Shown: positions 31,924-41,515 of the stretch, piece by piece
Layout of the letters: each line of letters begins with the position of its first letter
Position numbering within the stretch: the stretch's first letter is position 1
Assembly (NCBI RefSeq): GCF_006864135.1
Contig: NZ_SADV01000017.1
Location: forward strand, 1 to 64,000
DNA from: Lysinibacillus sphaericus
GTDB taxonomy: Bacteria; Bacillota; Bacilli; Bacillales_A; Planococcaceae
Reading direction: 5' to 3'
Length of the DNA: 64,000 nucleotides
The notes under the pieces: model-generated
The model's input: the letters and a program-made list of their open reading frames with translations, nothing else
Databases searched by the model: none
What the model was told of the DNA's origin: nothing
Made by a program: the position numbers and the translations under genes

Positions 31924-31983
31924 GGTCGATTTTCGCTCCGACTGGGCGCGTCCGATGAGCCGCCCAGCCTCCACTCCAACCAA
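31924..31983. repeat. Palindromic MITE-like element, copy S2 (internally deleted)
   Basis: A 60-bp relative of the element at 7243-7364. It has the same outer blocks (CCGACTGGGCG, GTCCGATGAGCCG, CCTCCACTCCAA) but lacks the middle. The flanking stretch after it (ATCATACGTTTTTAACAAAT) also resembles that after copy S1. Confidence 0.75.
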
Positions 31984-32094
31984 TTTATATATATCATACG
32001 TTTTTAACAAATATTATCCTAACTTTTTAAAGATGAATTATTAAACGGCTAATAGTAATTAAAAGGGGTGCGATTCTATACTCTACATGCTACA

Positions 32095-32225
32095 CTGCCT
32101 TTTAATTTCAACTTTTTTAAGCAGCTGTCCAAACATCCGTTGAAAGAAGTTAAAACTTCCGGCGGGTGTCTCTGGTACTAGCTTTCACCTCTAGCGGTTT
32201 CGTAAAAAATCGATATGGTATTTCA
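32095..32225. repeat. Fragment of the dispersed intergenic repeat
   Basis: This contains TTGAAAGAAGTTAAAA, the end block shared with the copies at 713-729 and 41408-41424. It also has a TTTCACCTCTAGCGG segment. The rest of the 31862-32296 gap (promoter region of the response regulator) shows only copy S2 and AT-rich DNA. Confidence 0.5.
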
Positions 32226-32296
32226 CCCATTATGTATACATAAAATAATCTCTAATTCAACTAAGATTACCAAATATTCTTTACATATTTTAACAC

Positions 32297-32331
32297 AAAA
32301 AAACCAATCTGTAAGCGTCCCTACAGATTGG
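32297..32331 (-). terminator. Terminator of the str operon (after tuf)
   Basis: The perfect 10-bp stem CCAATCTGTA / TACAGATTGG is followed by TTTTTTT on the minus strand. Confidence 0.95.
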
Positions 32332-32356
32332 TTTGGAAAATTAGCTTGCGCTAAAA

Positions 32357-33544
32357 TTATTTTTGGATAGAAGCAACTACGCCAGCGCCTACAGTACGGC
32401 CACCCTCACGGATAGAGAATTTAGTACCTTCTTCAAGAGCGATTGGAGCGATAAGTTCTACTGTCATTTCGATGTTATCGCCAGGCATTACCATTTCAAC
32501 GCCTTCTGGTAAGTTACAGATACCTGTTACGTCAGTTGTACGGAAGTAGAACTGAGGACGGTAGTTAGAGAAGAATGGAGTATGACGGCCACCCTCTTCT
32601 TTTGATAAAACATAAACTTCAGCTTTGAAGTTAGTGTGTGGAGTGATTGAGCCTGGTTTAGCTAATACTTGACCACGTTGGATTTCTTCACGAGCTACAC
32701 CACGAAGTAAAGCACCGATGTTGTCACCAGCTTCAGCGTAGTCTAATAATTTACGGAACATTTCTACACCAGTTACAGTTGTAGATTTAGCTTCTTCAGT
32801 GATACCGATGATTTCAATAACGTCACCAACTTTAACTTGACCACGTTCAACACGGCCAGTTGCAACTGTACCACGACCAGTGATAGAGAATACGTCCTCT
32901 ACTGGCATCATGAATGGTTTGTCAGTTTGACGTTCTGGAGTTGGGATGTAAGAATCTACAGCGTCCATTAATTCAATGATTTTTTCTTCCCATTCTGCTT
33001 CACCTTCAAGAGCTTTAAGAGCAGAACCTTTGATTACAGGAAGATCGTCGCCTGGGAAGTCATATTCAGAAAGTAGGTCACGGATTTCCATTTCTACTAA
33101 TTCTAATAATTCTTCGTCGTCAACCATATCACATTTGTTCATGAATACTACTAAGTATGGAACACCTACTTGACGAGATAAAAGGATGTGTTCACGAGTT
33201 TGTGGCATTGGGCCGTCAGCAGCAGATACTACTAAGATACCGCCGTCCATTTGTGCAGCACCAGTGATCATGTTTTTAACATAGTCAGCGTGTCCTGGGC
33301 AGTCAACGTGTGCATAGTGACGAGTATCAGTTTCGTATTCTACGTGAGAAGTATTGATTGTGATACCACGTTCTTTTTCTTCTGGAGCGTTATCGATATC
33401 AGCGTATGATTTAGCTTCTCCACCCATTTTTTTAGAAAGAACTGTTGCGATAGCAGCAGTTAAAGTAGTTTTACCATGGTCAACGTGTCCGATTGTACCA
33501 ATGTTAGCATGCGTTTTTGAACGGTCGAATTTTTCTTTAGCCAT
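32357..33544 (-). CDS. tuf: Elongation factor Tu
   Basis: This 395-residue GTPase delivers aminoacyl-tRNA to the ribosome. The G1 motif GHVDHGKT is at about 19-26, G3 DCPGHADYV at about 81-89 and G4 NKCD at about 136-139. The length and the [16 protein letters not shown] region are normal. I chose the ATG at 33544 with GAGGAGG 10 nt upstream. It is the last gene of the str operon, followed by a strong terminator, not by rpsJ as in the B. subtilis arrangement. Confidence 0.99.
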   Translation of the reverse strand: MAKEKFDRSKTHANIGTIGHVDHGKTTLTAAIATVLSKKMGGEAKSYADIDNAPEEKERGITINTSHVEYETDTRHYAHVDCPGHADYVKNMITGAAQMDGGILVVSAADGPMPQTREHILLSRQVGVPYLVVFMNKCDMVDDEELLELVEMEIRDLLSEYDFPGDDLPVIKGSALKALEGEAEWEEKIIELMDAVDSYIPTPERQTDKPFMMPVEDVFSITGRGTVATGRVERGQVKVGDVIEIIGITEEAKSTTVTGVEMFRKLLDYAEAGDNIGALLRGVAREEIQRGQVLAKPGSITPHTNFKAEVYVLSKEEGGRHTPFFSNYRPQFYFRTTDVTGICNLPEGVEMVMPGDNIEMTVELIAPIALEEGTKFSIREGGRTVGAGVVASIQK

Positions 33545-33597
33545 TAGAGATTGCCTCCTCAAAATTATATGTTTATATTTTTTAAAAATTTATAGAA

Positions 33598-33640
33598 TGA
33601 TTGCTGATGGTGGATGGGCCCATCCACCATCCCACAATCA
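33598..33640 (-). other. Large hairpin between fusA and tuf
   Basis: A perfect 13+13 palindrome (arms GATGGTGGATGGG and CCCATCCACCATC, 33606-33631) is extended by outer arms TGATTG/CAATCA. It is not followed by a T run on the minus strand, so it is more likely an RNA stability or processing element that separates fusA and tuf expression than a terminator. Confidence 0.7.
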
Positions 33641-33683
33641 TAGCTTACAAATTAGTTATACTTTATGCAAGATGAAAATTCAA

Positions 33684-35762
33684 TTATTCACCTTTATTTT
33701 TTTTGACGATTTCAGCAGCAATTGATTTTGGTACTTCTTCATAATGATCAAATGTCATTGAGAATACACCACGACCTTGTGTTGCTGAACGAAGAGTTGT
33801 TGCATAACCAAACATTTCCGATAGTGGAACCATTGCACGAACAACTTGAGAGTTACCGCGAGCTTCCATACCCTCAACGCGTCCGCGACGAGAAGTAATG
33901 TTACCCATGATATCACCAAGGTATTCTTCTGGAATTACAACTTCTACTTTCATCATTGGTTCTAAGATAACTGCGTCACATTGTTTAGCAGCTTCTTTAA
34001 GAGCCATAGATGCAGCAATTTTGAACGCCATCTCATTCGAGTCAACGTCATGGTAAGAACCGAATACTAATTTCGCTTTAATGTCGATAAGTGGGTAACC
34101 AGCTACTACACCGCGGTCAAGAGAGTCACGAAGACCAGCTTCTACTGCAGGAATGTATTCACGAGGTACTACACCACCAACGATAGCGTTTTCGAATTCA
34201 AAGCCTTTACCTTCTTCATTTGGAGAGAACTCAATCGTTACGTCACCATATTGTCCACGACCACCAGATTGGCGAGTGAATTTACCTTGAACTTTTGCAG
34301 AGCCACGGAATGTTTCACGGTAAGATACCATTGGAGCACCTACGTTAGCTTCTACTTTAAATTCACGGCGCATACGGTCAACTAAGATATCAAGGTGAAG
34401 CTCACCCATACCTGAGATGATTGTTTGACCAGTTTCTGTGTCAGTGTGAGCACGGAAAGTTGGATCCTCTTCTTGAAGTTTTTGTAAAGCTTGACCCATT
34501 TTATCTTGGTCAGCTTTTGATTTTGGTTCTACAGAAAGAGAAATTACTGGCTCAGGGAATTCCATTGATTCAAGAATAACTAGGTTTTTCTCGTCACATA
34601 GAGTATCACCAGTAGTAGTATCTTTAAGACCTACTGCTGCTGCGATATCCCCAGCAAATACTTTAGAAATCTCTTCACGAGAGTTTGCGTGCATTTGTAG
34701 GATACGGCCTACACGTTCACGTTTACCTTTAGAAGAGTTTTGTACGTATGAACCTGATTCTAAAGTTCCAGAATACACACGGAAGAAAGTTAATTTACCT
34801 ACGAATGGGTCAGTCATAACTTTGAATGCAAGAGCTGAGAATGGCTCTTCATCTGAAGAATGACGTTCTAATTCCTCGTCACCATCAACATCAGTACCTT
34901 TGATTGCTGGTACATCTAATGGAGATGGTAAGTAATCAACTACTGCATTTAACATTGGGCGTACGCCTTTGTGTTTGAATGCTGTACCACAGATTACTGG
35001 GTAAAATTCTACTGCGATCGTAGCACGACGGATAGCCGCTTTAAGTTCAGCAACAGAAATTTCTTCGCCTTCTAAATATTTTTCCATGATTTCTTCATCA
35101 ACACTTGCAACAGCATCGATTAATTTTTCACGGTATTCTTCAGCTTGTGCGCGGTGTTCTTCAGGAATTTCGCCTTCAGTCACTGCTGTACCTTTTTCGT
35201 CGCCGTAGAAAGTAGCTTTCATTTCAACTAAGTCAATGATTGCTGAGAACTGATCTTCAGCCCCGATAGGTAATTGGATAGGGTGAGCGTTTGCTTGTAA
35301 ACGTTCGTGTAGAGTTCCTACAGAATATAGGAAATCTGCACCTGTTTTATCCATTTTGTTAATGAACACGATACGTGGAACGCCATAAGTTGTAGCTTGA
35401 CGCCATACTGTTTCAGTTTGAGGCTCAACACCAGATTGAGCATCAAGAACTGTTACAGCACCATCAAGTACGCGTAGTGAACGTTCAACTTCTACAGTGA
35501 AGTCTACGTGTCCAGGAGTATCGATGATGTTTACACGGTTGCCGTTCCATTGAGCTGTTGTCGCAGCAGAAGTGATTGTAATACCACGTTCTTGCTCTTG
35601 TTCCATCCAGTCCATTTGAGAAGCGCCTTCGTGAGTTTCACCGATTTTGTGAATCTTACCTGTGTAATAAAGGATACGCTCAGTAGTTGTTGTTTTACCA
35701 GCATCAATGTGAGCCATGATCCCAATATTACGAGTATTCTCTAGAGAGAATTCGCGTTTCAT
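33684..35762 (-). CDS. fusA: Elongation factor G
   Basis: This 692-residue GTPase drives ribosomal translocation. It has the G1 motif AHIDAGKT (about 17-24), G3 DTPGHVDFT and G4 [10 protein letters not shown]. Domain IV has [14 protein letters not shown] and domain [16 protein letters not shown]. Full length. It lies between rpsG and tuf. Confidence 0.99.
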   Translation of the reverse strand: MKREFSLENTRNIGIMAHIDAGKTTTTERILYYTGKIHKIGETHEGASQMDWMEQEQERGITITSAATTAQWNGNRVNIIDTPGHVDFTVEVERSLRVLDGAVTVLDAQSGVEPQTETVWRQATTYGVPRIVFINKMDKTGADFLYSVGTLHERLQANAHPIQLPIGAEDQFSAIIDLVEMKATFYGDEKGTAVTEGEIPEEHRAQAEEYREKLIDAVASVDEEIMEKYLEGEEISVAELKAAIRRATIAVEFYPVICGTAFKHKGVRPMLNAVVDYLPSPLDVPAIKGTDVDGDEELERHSSDEEPFSALAFKVMTDPFVGKLTFFRVYSGTLESGSYVQNSSKGKRERVGRILQMHANSREEISKVFAGDIAAAVGLKDTTTGDTLCDEKNLVILESMEFPEPVISLSVEPKSKADQDKMGQALQKLQEEDPTFRAHTDTETGQTIISGMGELHLDILVDRMRREFKVEANVGAPMVSYRETFRGSAKVQGKFTRQSGGRGQYGDVTIEFSPNEEGKGFEFENAIVGGVVPREYIPAVEAGLRDSLDRGVVAGYPLIDIKAKLVFGSYHDVDSNEMAFKIAASMALKEAAKQCDAVILEPMMKVEVVIPEEYLGDIMGNITSRRGRVEGMEARGNSQVVRAMVPLSEMFGYATTLRSATQGRGVFSMTFDHYEEVPKSIAAEIVKKNKGE

Positions 35763-35804
35763 AAGGTATTTCTCCTTCCATATTGGGCTTATGCGATGTT
35801 TAGA

Positions 35805-36275
35805 TTACCAACGGTAGTGAGCGAATGCTTTGTTCGCTTCTGCCATTTTGTGCATATCTTCACGTTTTTTAACTGATGCACCAGTGTTGTTAGAAGCATC
35901 AAGGATTTCGTTAGCTAAACGCTCTTCCATAGTTTTTTCACCACGAAGACGAGCGTAGTTAACTAGGTAACGAAGACCTAAAGTTGTACGACGTTCTGGA
36001 CGTACTTCTACTGGCACTTGGTAGTTAGAACCACCAACACGGCGAGCGCGTACTTCAAGAACTGGCATTACGTTATTTAGAGCAGCTTCGAATACTTCAA
36101 TTGGATTTTGACCAGAACGTTCTTTAACTAAATCGAACGCACCGTATAAAATCTTTTGAGAAGTACCTCTTTTACCATCAACCATCATTTTATTAATTAA
36201 ACGAGTTACTAGTTTTGAACTATAAATTGGATCTGGTAACACGTCACGTTTGGAAACAGGACCTTTACGAGGCAT
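35805..36275 (-). CDS. rpsG: 30S ribosomal protein S7
   Basis: This 156-residue protein begins [18 protein letters not shown] and has [35 protein letters not shown]7 nucleates the 30S head. The 148-nt gap to rpsL is larger than usual and can fold (CATTATT/AATAATG and CTAATCT/AGATT stems). Confidence 0.98.
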   Translation of the reverse strand: MPRKGPVSKRDVLPDPIYSSKLVTRLINKMMVDGKRGTSQKILYGAFDLVKERSGQNPIEVFEAALNNVMPVLEVRARRVGGSNYQVPVEVRPERRTTLGLRYLVNYARLRGEKTMEERLANEILDASNNTGASVKKREDMHKMAEANKAFAHYRW

Positions 36276-36423
36276 GTGTTTTCCTCCTTTCGAATAATTA
36301 TCGATTTATTTTATAAAAATTGTCTTGTCATATTTGCCGCAAAAAATCCCAATCTGCTAGCAAGATTAGAAATTTGCGACAACTACTCAAGCTCATTATT
36401 AAGCAACGCTCAATAATGTTAAA

Positions 36424-36843
36424 TTATTTTTTTTCTTTAGGGCGTTTTGTTCCGTATTTAGAACGTGATTGTAAACGACCGTTTACACCAGCTGTATCAA
36501 GAGCTCCACGTACGATATGGTAACGAACACCCGCTAAGTCTTTTACGCGTCCGCCACGGATAAGAACAACACTGTGCTCTTGTAAGTTGTGGCCTTCACC
36601 TGGGATATAAGCTGTAACCTCGATTTGGTTAGTTAAACGTACACGAGCGTATTTACGTAACGCTGAGTTTGGTTTACGAGGTGTCATTGTACCCACACGA
36701 GTACAAACTCCGCGTTTTTGTGGAGACTTAACATCAGTTAAAGATTTTTTAAATGAGTTATATCCTTTGTTTAACGCTGGTGATTTTGATTTCGTGATTT
36801 TAGATTGACGAGGCTTACGTACTAATTGGTTAATTGTAGGCAT
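36424..36843 (-). CDS. rpsL: 30S ribosomal protein S12, with Arg56 variant
   Basis: This 139-residue protein has the decoding-centre loop [13 protein letters not shown]. Residue 56 is Arg (codon CGT, minus strand 36678-36676). B. subtilis and E. coli have Lys here (TPKKPNS; K56 and K43 by my recollection). Lys-to-Arg changes at this residue are known to give streptomycin resistance with little loss of fitness. The second loop [16 protein letters not shown] keeps the other usual residues. It is the second gene of the str operon. Confidence 0.98.
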   Translation of the reverse strand: MPTINQLVRKPRQSKITKSKSPALNKGYNSFKKSLTDVKSPQKRGVCTRVGTMTPRKPNSALRKYARVRLTNQIEVTAYIPGEGHNLQEHSVVLIRGGRVKDLAGVRYHIVRGALDTAGVNGRLQSRSKYGTKRPKEKK

Positions 36844-36941
36844 CGATATTTCCTCCCTTCATTTATTCCTTGTTAATACCACACATCCAGGTGGTTCATT
36901 TTTTGGGTAAAAACAAAGTCTTTGTGTTTAATACACAAAAA

Positions 36942-37190
36942 CTACTCTACAGTAATCGCAACTACCGCAGCTCCAACATGGATTCCACAGGCCTTGCCCA
37001 GTTCCTTTTTGGACTCAACAAGAATAACTGGTATACCGATTTCTCTCGCGAAAGATATGGCCGAATCGGTTACCCAATTGTCTGCATCAAGTGCCACGAA
37101 AAGTTCTTTCACTGAACCAGCTTGCATTGCTTTTACTGCTTGCTTTGTACCTATGATTGTTTGACTATCCCTTACTCTATCATAAGACAT
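36942..37190 (-). CDS. rplGB: L7Ae-family kink-turn RNA-binding ribosomal protein (YbxF)
   Basis: This 82-residue protein has the L7Ae core [24 protein letters not shown] and [29 protein letters not shown]. It binds kink-turn RNA in vitro in B. subtilis studies. The ATG at 37190 is chosen because GGAGG lies 8 nt upstream; the ATG at 37196 is too close to it. It is the first gene of the str operon, as in B. subtilis. Confidence 0.94.
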   Translation of the reverse strand: MSYDRVRDSQTIIGTKQAVKAMQAGSVKELFVALDADNWVTDSAISFAREIGIPVILVESKKELGKACGIHVGAAVVAITVE

Positions 37191-37235
37191 TTTCATATCC
37201 TCCGAAGTACAGACAGTTAACTATCAACCTTCAAT

Positions 37236-37264
37236 ATATTATCATTACCAATTTCGGCTGTCAA
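37236..37264 (-). promoter_or_regulatory. str operon promoter (rplGB-rpsL-rpsG-fusA-tuf)
   Basis: A -35 TTGACA (37259-37264), 17-bp spacer and -10 TAATAT (37236-37241) lie on the minus strand. This gives a short leader before rplGB. Confidence 0.8.
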
Positions 37265-37275
37265 CTAATATCTTT

Positions 37276-37314
37276 AAAAAGCCCGAAGAGATGATCAAAA
37301 TACATCTCTTCGGC
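37276..37314 (-). terminator. rpoC terminator
   Basis: The 11-bp stem CCGAAGAGATG / CATCTCTTCGG is followed by GCTTTTT on the minus strand. It separates rpoC from the str operon promoter. Confidence 0.93.
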
Positions 37315-37328
37315 ACTTATTTTAATGA

Positions 37329-40300
37329 TTATTCAGCAGAAATTAGGTCTTCTGTGTCAAGCTCATCTTTTTCAATACGGATTTGACGGTAACGTTGCAT
37401 ACCAGTACCTGCCGGAACAAGTTTACCGATAATTACGTTTTCCTTCAGACCAAGAAGTTCATCACGTTTTCCTTTAATAGCAGCATCCGTTAACACACGA
37501 GTTGTTTCTTGGAATGATGCAGCGGATAAGAATGATTCTGTTTCAAGAGATGCTTTTGTAATACCTAGGATAACAGGACGACAAGTTGCAGGGTTTTTGC
37601 CATTTAGCACAGCATCTGCATTTGCTTCTGAGAATTGGTGAATATCTAGTAATGAGCCTGGTAATAATTCTGTATCACCAGCTTCGATCACACGAACTTT
37701 ACGAAGCATTTGGCGAACCATTACCTCGATATGTTTGTCTCCAATTTCTACCCCTTGCATACGGTATACTTTTTGTACTTCTTTTAACAGGTATTCTTGA
37801 ACTGTTGAAACGTCTTTAACTTTTAATAATTGTTTTGGATCAATAGAACCTTCTGTTAATACTTGACCACGTTCAACAAAGTCGCCTTCTTGTACTTTCA
37901 GACGAGCATTGTAAGGTGCTGCGTATTTACGTGTTTCTACTTCACCTTCAATTGTAATCTCTTTTAGACCTTCACGGATTTCGGTGATGTCTGAAACAGT
38001 ACCTGCGATATCAGAAATAACTGATTGACCTTTAGGATTACGTGCTTCAAAAATCTCTTGGATACGTGGAAGACCTTGTGTAATATCATCCCCGGCAACC
38101 CCACCTGTATGGAATGTACGCATTGTTAATTGTGTACCTGGTTCACCGATTGATTGAGCCGCAATAATACCAACTGCTTCTCCAACTTCAACCTCTTCAC
38201 CTGTTGCTAAGTTCATGCCGTAACATTTTTTACATACACCATGTTTTGTATTACATGTGAATGCTGAACGGATTGTTACTTCCTCGATACCAGCCTCGAT
38301 AACCGCACGAGCGATATCTTGATCGATTAAGCCATCTTTTTCTAAGATAACTTCAGCTGTTTCTGGATGCATAATTGTTTTCTTCGTATGACGACCGATA
38401 ATACGTTCATCTAACGCTTCAATTAACTCTGTGCCTTCCATTAACGCACCAATTGTTAAACCGCGGTCAGTTCCACAGTCATCCTCACGAACGATAACAT
38501 CTTGTGCTACGTCAACAAGACGACGTGTTAAGTAACCTGAATCGGCAGTTTTTAGGGCTGTATCGGCAAGACCTTTACGAGCACCGTGAGTTGAGATGAA
38601 GTACTCTAATACCGTTAAACCTTCACGGAATGAAGATTTAATTGGAAGTTCGATGATCCGACCAGCCGGGTTGGCCATCAGACCACGCATACCAGCTAAC
38701 TGTGTAAAGTTAGATGCGTTACCACGGGCACCTGAGTCAGACATCATAAAGATTGGGTTTGTTTTCTCAAGCGACTTCATCAGCTTCGATTGAATTTCAT
38801 CTTTCGCAGCACTCCAGCTTGAGATAACGCGATCATAACGCTCCTCTTCCGTGATGAAACCACGACGGAATTGCGCTTGAACTTTATCTACTTTTTCTTG
38901 AGCTACCGCTAAAATTTCACCTTTGTCTGGTAATACGACGATGTCAGAAACACCTACAGTGATACCAGCACGTGTTGAATATTTGAATCCTAAGTTCTTC
39001 ATGCGGTCAAGCATTTTAGATGTTTCAGTGATGTGGAAACGTTTAAATACTTCAGCAATGATATTACCTAAGAATTTTTTGCGGAATGGGTTTACAACTG
39101 GTACAGATGCAAAGTGTTTACGCAGTACAGCTGTGCGTTGTGCATCAACTTTACCTTTTTCATCAAGCCCATTATAAGTAGCATCTGCTTCAAGTTCTTT
39201 TAACGTTTCTTCATCAATTGTTAAATTAACAAAGTATTTGTCTGGTGTTTCTTGTTCTAAGTTGAATGCAGTTGGCTCATTAATGTATGGGAATGATTTA
39301 GGCAAGATTTCGTTAAAGATTACTTTACCAACAGTCGTTAATAGGAACATATTATTTTGTTCCTCAGTAAATGTTGGGTTATTTAACGAACTTGCTTTAA
39401 TCGCAATACGAGTATGCAAATGAACATGACCTGTATCATATGCAATTAATACTTCGTTTGGTCCATAGAAAGTTGTTCCTTCGCCGCGAGCTGTTTCACG
39501 CTCAAGTGTTAAGTAGTAGTTACCTAATACCATATCTTGAGATGGTGTTACAACCGGTTTCCCGTCTTTCGGATTCAGGATATTTTGTGCAGCAAGCATT
39601 AGAAGACGAGCTTCTGCTTGTGCTTCTGCTGATAATGGTACGTGAACCGCCATTTGGTCACCATCGAAGTCAGCGTTATAAGCTGTACATACTAATGGGT
39701 GAAGACGAATAGCACGACCCTCAACTAGTGTTGGTTCAAACGCTTGAATACCAAGACGGTGAAGCGTAGGTGCACGGTTTAGTAATACTGGATGCTCACG
39801 AATGACATCTTCTAAAACGTCCCATACATCGTTGTTTAAACGCTCGATTTTACGTTTAGCAGATTTAATATTATGAGCAAGACCACGTTCTACTAACTCT
39901 TTCATTACGAAAGGCTTAAATAGCTCAATTGCCATTTCTTTCGGTAGACCGCATTGATACATTTTTAAGTTTGGACCTACTACGATAACCGAACGACCAG
40001 AGTAGTCAACACGTTTACCAAGCAAGTTTTGACGGAAACGACCTTGTTTACCTTTCAGCATATGTGAAAGTGATTTTAATGGACGGTTACCAGGACCTGT
40101 AACAGGACGACCACGACGACCGTTATCGATTAATGCATCAACAGCTTCTTGTAACATACGTTTTTCGTTTTGTACGATGATACTTGGAGCACCAAGATCT
40201 AGTAAACGTTTTAAACGGTTATTACGGTTGATTACACGACGATATAAATCATTTAAGTCAGAAGTTGCAAAACGACCACCATCTAATTGCACCATTGGAC

Positions 40301-41015
40301 GTAGCTCTGGCGGAATAACCGGTAGTACATCTAAAATCATCCATTCAGGAGAGTTACCTGAGTTACGGAATGATTCAACAACTTCAAGACGTTTAATTGC
40401 ACGTGTACGACGTTGACCTTGTGCTGATTTCAACTCTTCTTTTAAAGAATGAGTTTCATCTTCAAGATCAATTTTGCCTAGCAATTTCTTAATTGCTTCC
40501 GCACCCATAGCTGCTTCGAATGTGTTGCCGAATTTTTCACGATATGCACGGTACTCTTTTTCAGAAAGCAGTTGCTTACTTTCTAAGTTTGTAGCACCTG
40601 GCTCGATTACAACGTAAGAAGCAAAGTAAATTACTTCTTCTAGTGCACGTGGGGACATATCTAAAATAAGTCCCATACGGCTAGGAATACCTTTGAAGTA
40701 CCAGATATGAGATACCGGTGCTGCTAATTCGATGTGGCCCATACGTTCACGACGAACTTTAGCGCGTGTTACTTCAACTCCACAACGATCACAAACTACG
40801 CCTTTATAGCGTACACGTTTGTATTTACCACAATGACACTCCCAGTCCTTAGTTGGACCAAAAATACGCTCACAGAATAAACCATCTTTTTCTGGTTTTA
40901 AAGTACGATAGTTGATTGTTTCAGGTTTTTTGACTTCACCGTATGACCAAGAACGAATCTTGTCAGGAGAAGCTAAACCGATTTTCATATATTCAAATTC
41001 ATTAACGTCTATCAA
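37329..41015 (-). CDS. rpoC: DNA-directed RNA polymerase subunit beta'
   Basis: This 1228-residue protein has N-terminal zinc cysteines ([20 protein letters not shown]), the catalytic [12 protein letters not shown] loop, the bridge-helix region and C-terminal cysteines [13 protein letters not shown]. Compared with B. subtilis RpoC recalled from memory it carries about 26 extra residues after [15 protein letters not shown]. The TTG at 41015 is used: GGGAGG lies 8-9 nt upstream and the B. subtilis protein begins at the same place. The gap to rpoB is about 500 bp and holds a terminator and repeat. Confidence 0.98.
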   Translation of the reverse strand: MIDVNEFEYMKIGLASPDKIRSWSYGEVKKPETINYRTLKPEKDGLFCERIFGPTKDWECHCGKYKRVRYKGVVCDRCGVEVTRAKVRRERMGHIELAAPVSHIWYFKGIPSRMGLILDMSPRALEEVIYFASYVVIEPGATNLESKQLLSEKEYRAYREKFGNTFEAAMGAEAIKKLLGKIDLEDETHSLKEELKSAQGQRRTRAIKRLEVVESFRNSGNSPEWMILDVLPVIPPELRPMVQLDGGRFATSDLNDLYRRVINRNNRLKRLLDLGAPSIIVQNEKRMLQEAVDALIDNGRRGRPVTGPGNRPLKSLSHMLKGKQGRFRQNLLGKRVDYSGRSVIVVGPNLKMYQCGLPKEMAIELFKPFVMKELVERGLAHNIKSAKRKIERLNNDVWDVLEDVIREHPVLLNRAPTLHRLGIQAFEPTLVEGRAIRLHPLVCTAYNADFDGDQMAVHVPLSAEAQAEARLLMLAAQNILNPKDGKPVVTPSQDMVLGNYYLTLERETARGEGTTFYGPNEVLIAYDTGHVHLHTRIAIKASSLNNPTFTEEQNNMFLLTTVGKVIFNEILPKSFPYINEPTAFNLEQETPDKYFVNLTIDEETLKELEADATYNGLDEKGKVDAQRTAVLRKHFASVPVVNPFRKKFLGNIIAEVFKRFHITETSKMLDRMKNLGFKYSTRAGITVGVSDIVVLPDKGEILAVAQEKVDKVQAQFRRGFITEEERYDRVISSWSAAKDEIQSKLMKSLEKTNPIFMMSDSGARGNASNFTQLAGMRGLMANPAGRIIELPIKSSFREGLTVLEYFISTHGARKGLADTALKTADSGYLTRRLVDVAQDVIVREDDCGTDRGLTIGALMEGTELIEALDERIIGRHTKKTIMHPETAEVILEKDGLIDQDIARAVIEAGIEEVTIRSAFTCNTKHGVCKKCYGMNLATGEEVEVGEAVGIIAAQSIGEPGTQLTMRTFHTGGVAGDDITQGLPRIQEIFEARNPKGQSVISDIAGTVSDITEIREGLKEITIEGEVETRKYAAPYNARLKVQEGDFVERGQVLTEGSIDPKQLLKVKDVSTVQEYLLKEVQKVYRMQGVEIGDKHIEVMVRQMLRKVRVIEAGDTELLPGSLLDIHQFSEANADAVLNGKNPATCRPVILGITKASLETESFLSAASFQETTRVLTDAAIKGKRDELLGLKENVIIGKLVPAGTGMQRYRQIRIEKDELDTEDLISAE

Positions 41016-41039
41016 GGAGCCTACCTCCCTCTAGTATAG

Positions 41040-41053
41040 GTCTTTATAAAGAC
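41040..41053. repeat. Palindrome in the rpoC leader
   Basis: A perfect 14-bp palindrome GTCTTTATAAAGAC lies about 25 bp before the rpoC start codon. A candidate promoter lies further upstream on the minus strand (TTGCAA, 17 bp, TAAAAG). Its role is unknown. Confidence 0.4.
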
Positions 41054-41129
41054 TCTTTTACGCAGCTCGATAATCGTTTGCAAGAATCATGTCTCTTTAG
41101 CAAAAGATTAAAAATAGAATGATTTAATC

Positions 41130-41424
41130 AATTATGCCTCGGCATAATTGTGTCCGGAATCGGCTTTGTGTTTAGGCCTGCACGATGCAGGTCAGTTAGC
41201 CGTTATCGCATGGATGCGATGGTTTTAGGCTAACATCCCCTAAGAATTCCTTTCCGATTCCGTGACATCCGCCGGAGGCTTTGGGCCAACGTGATGTTGG
41301 TCACTCAGTCGTTGCCACAGGAAGTGGCGTTCTTAGACTGAGTTCCTCTGTTCAGCAAGTGTTTTTTGTAGCGAAAGCGAAGCGTCAGCTACAGGCATTT
41401 GGACTTCTGCTGAAAGAAGTTAAA
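41130..41424 (+). repeat. Dispersed structured intergenic repeat, copy R3 (longest)
   Basis: This is the most complete copy. It folds as CGGAATCGG (41155-41163) with CCGATTCCG (41254-41262). These enclose hairpins CCTGCA/TGCAGG and GTTAGCC-ATCGCAT/ATGCGAT-GGCTAAC. Then follow GGCCAAC/GTTGGTC and ACTCAGT (41303-41309)/ACTGAGT (41337-41343), and a final hairpin at 41368-41392. About 60 bp after the main stem is almost identical to the copy at 60980-61050. It sits between rpoB and rpoC. Confidence 0.85.
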
Positions 41425-41461
41425 AGAAAAAGTCGGACAGGGCGTTAAATCCTGCCCGACT
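41422..41461 (-). terminator. rpoB terminator
   Basis: The 11-bp stem AGTCGGGCAGG / CCTGTCCGACT (one G-U pair) is followed by TTTTTCTTTT on the minus strand. It is placed after the rpoB stop and before rpoC. Confidence 0.88.
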
Positions 41462-41515
41462 AATTTGAAAAATAACTTTGACCGTGTTCACAAAGTTGTG
41501 AACTAACGTTTTCCA

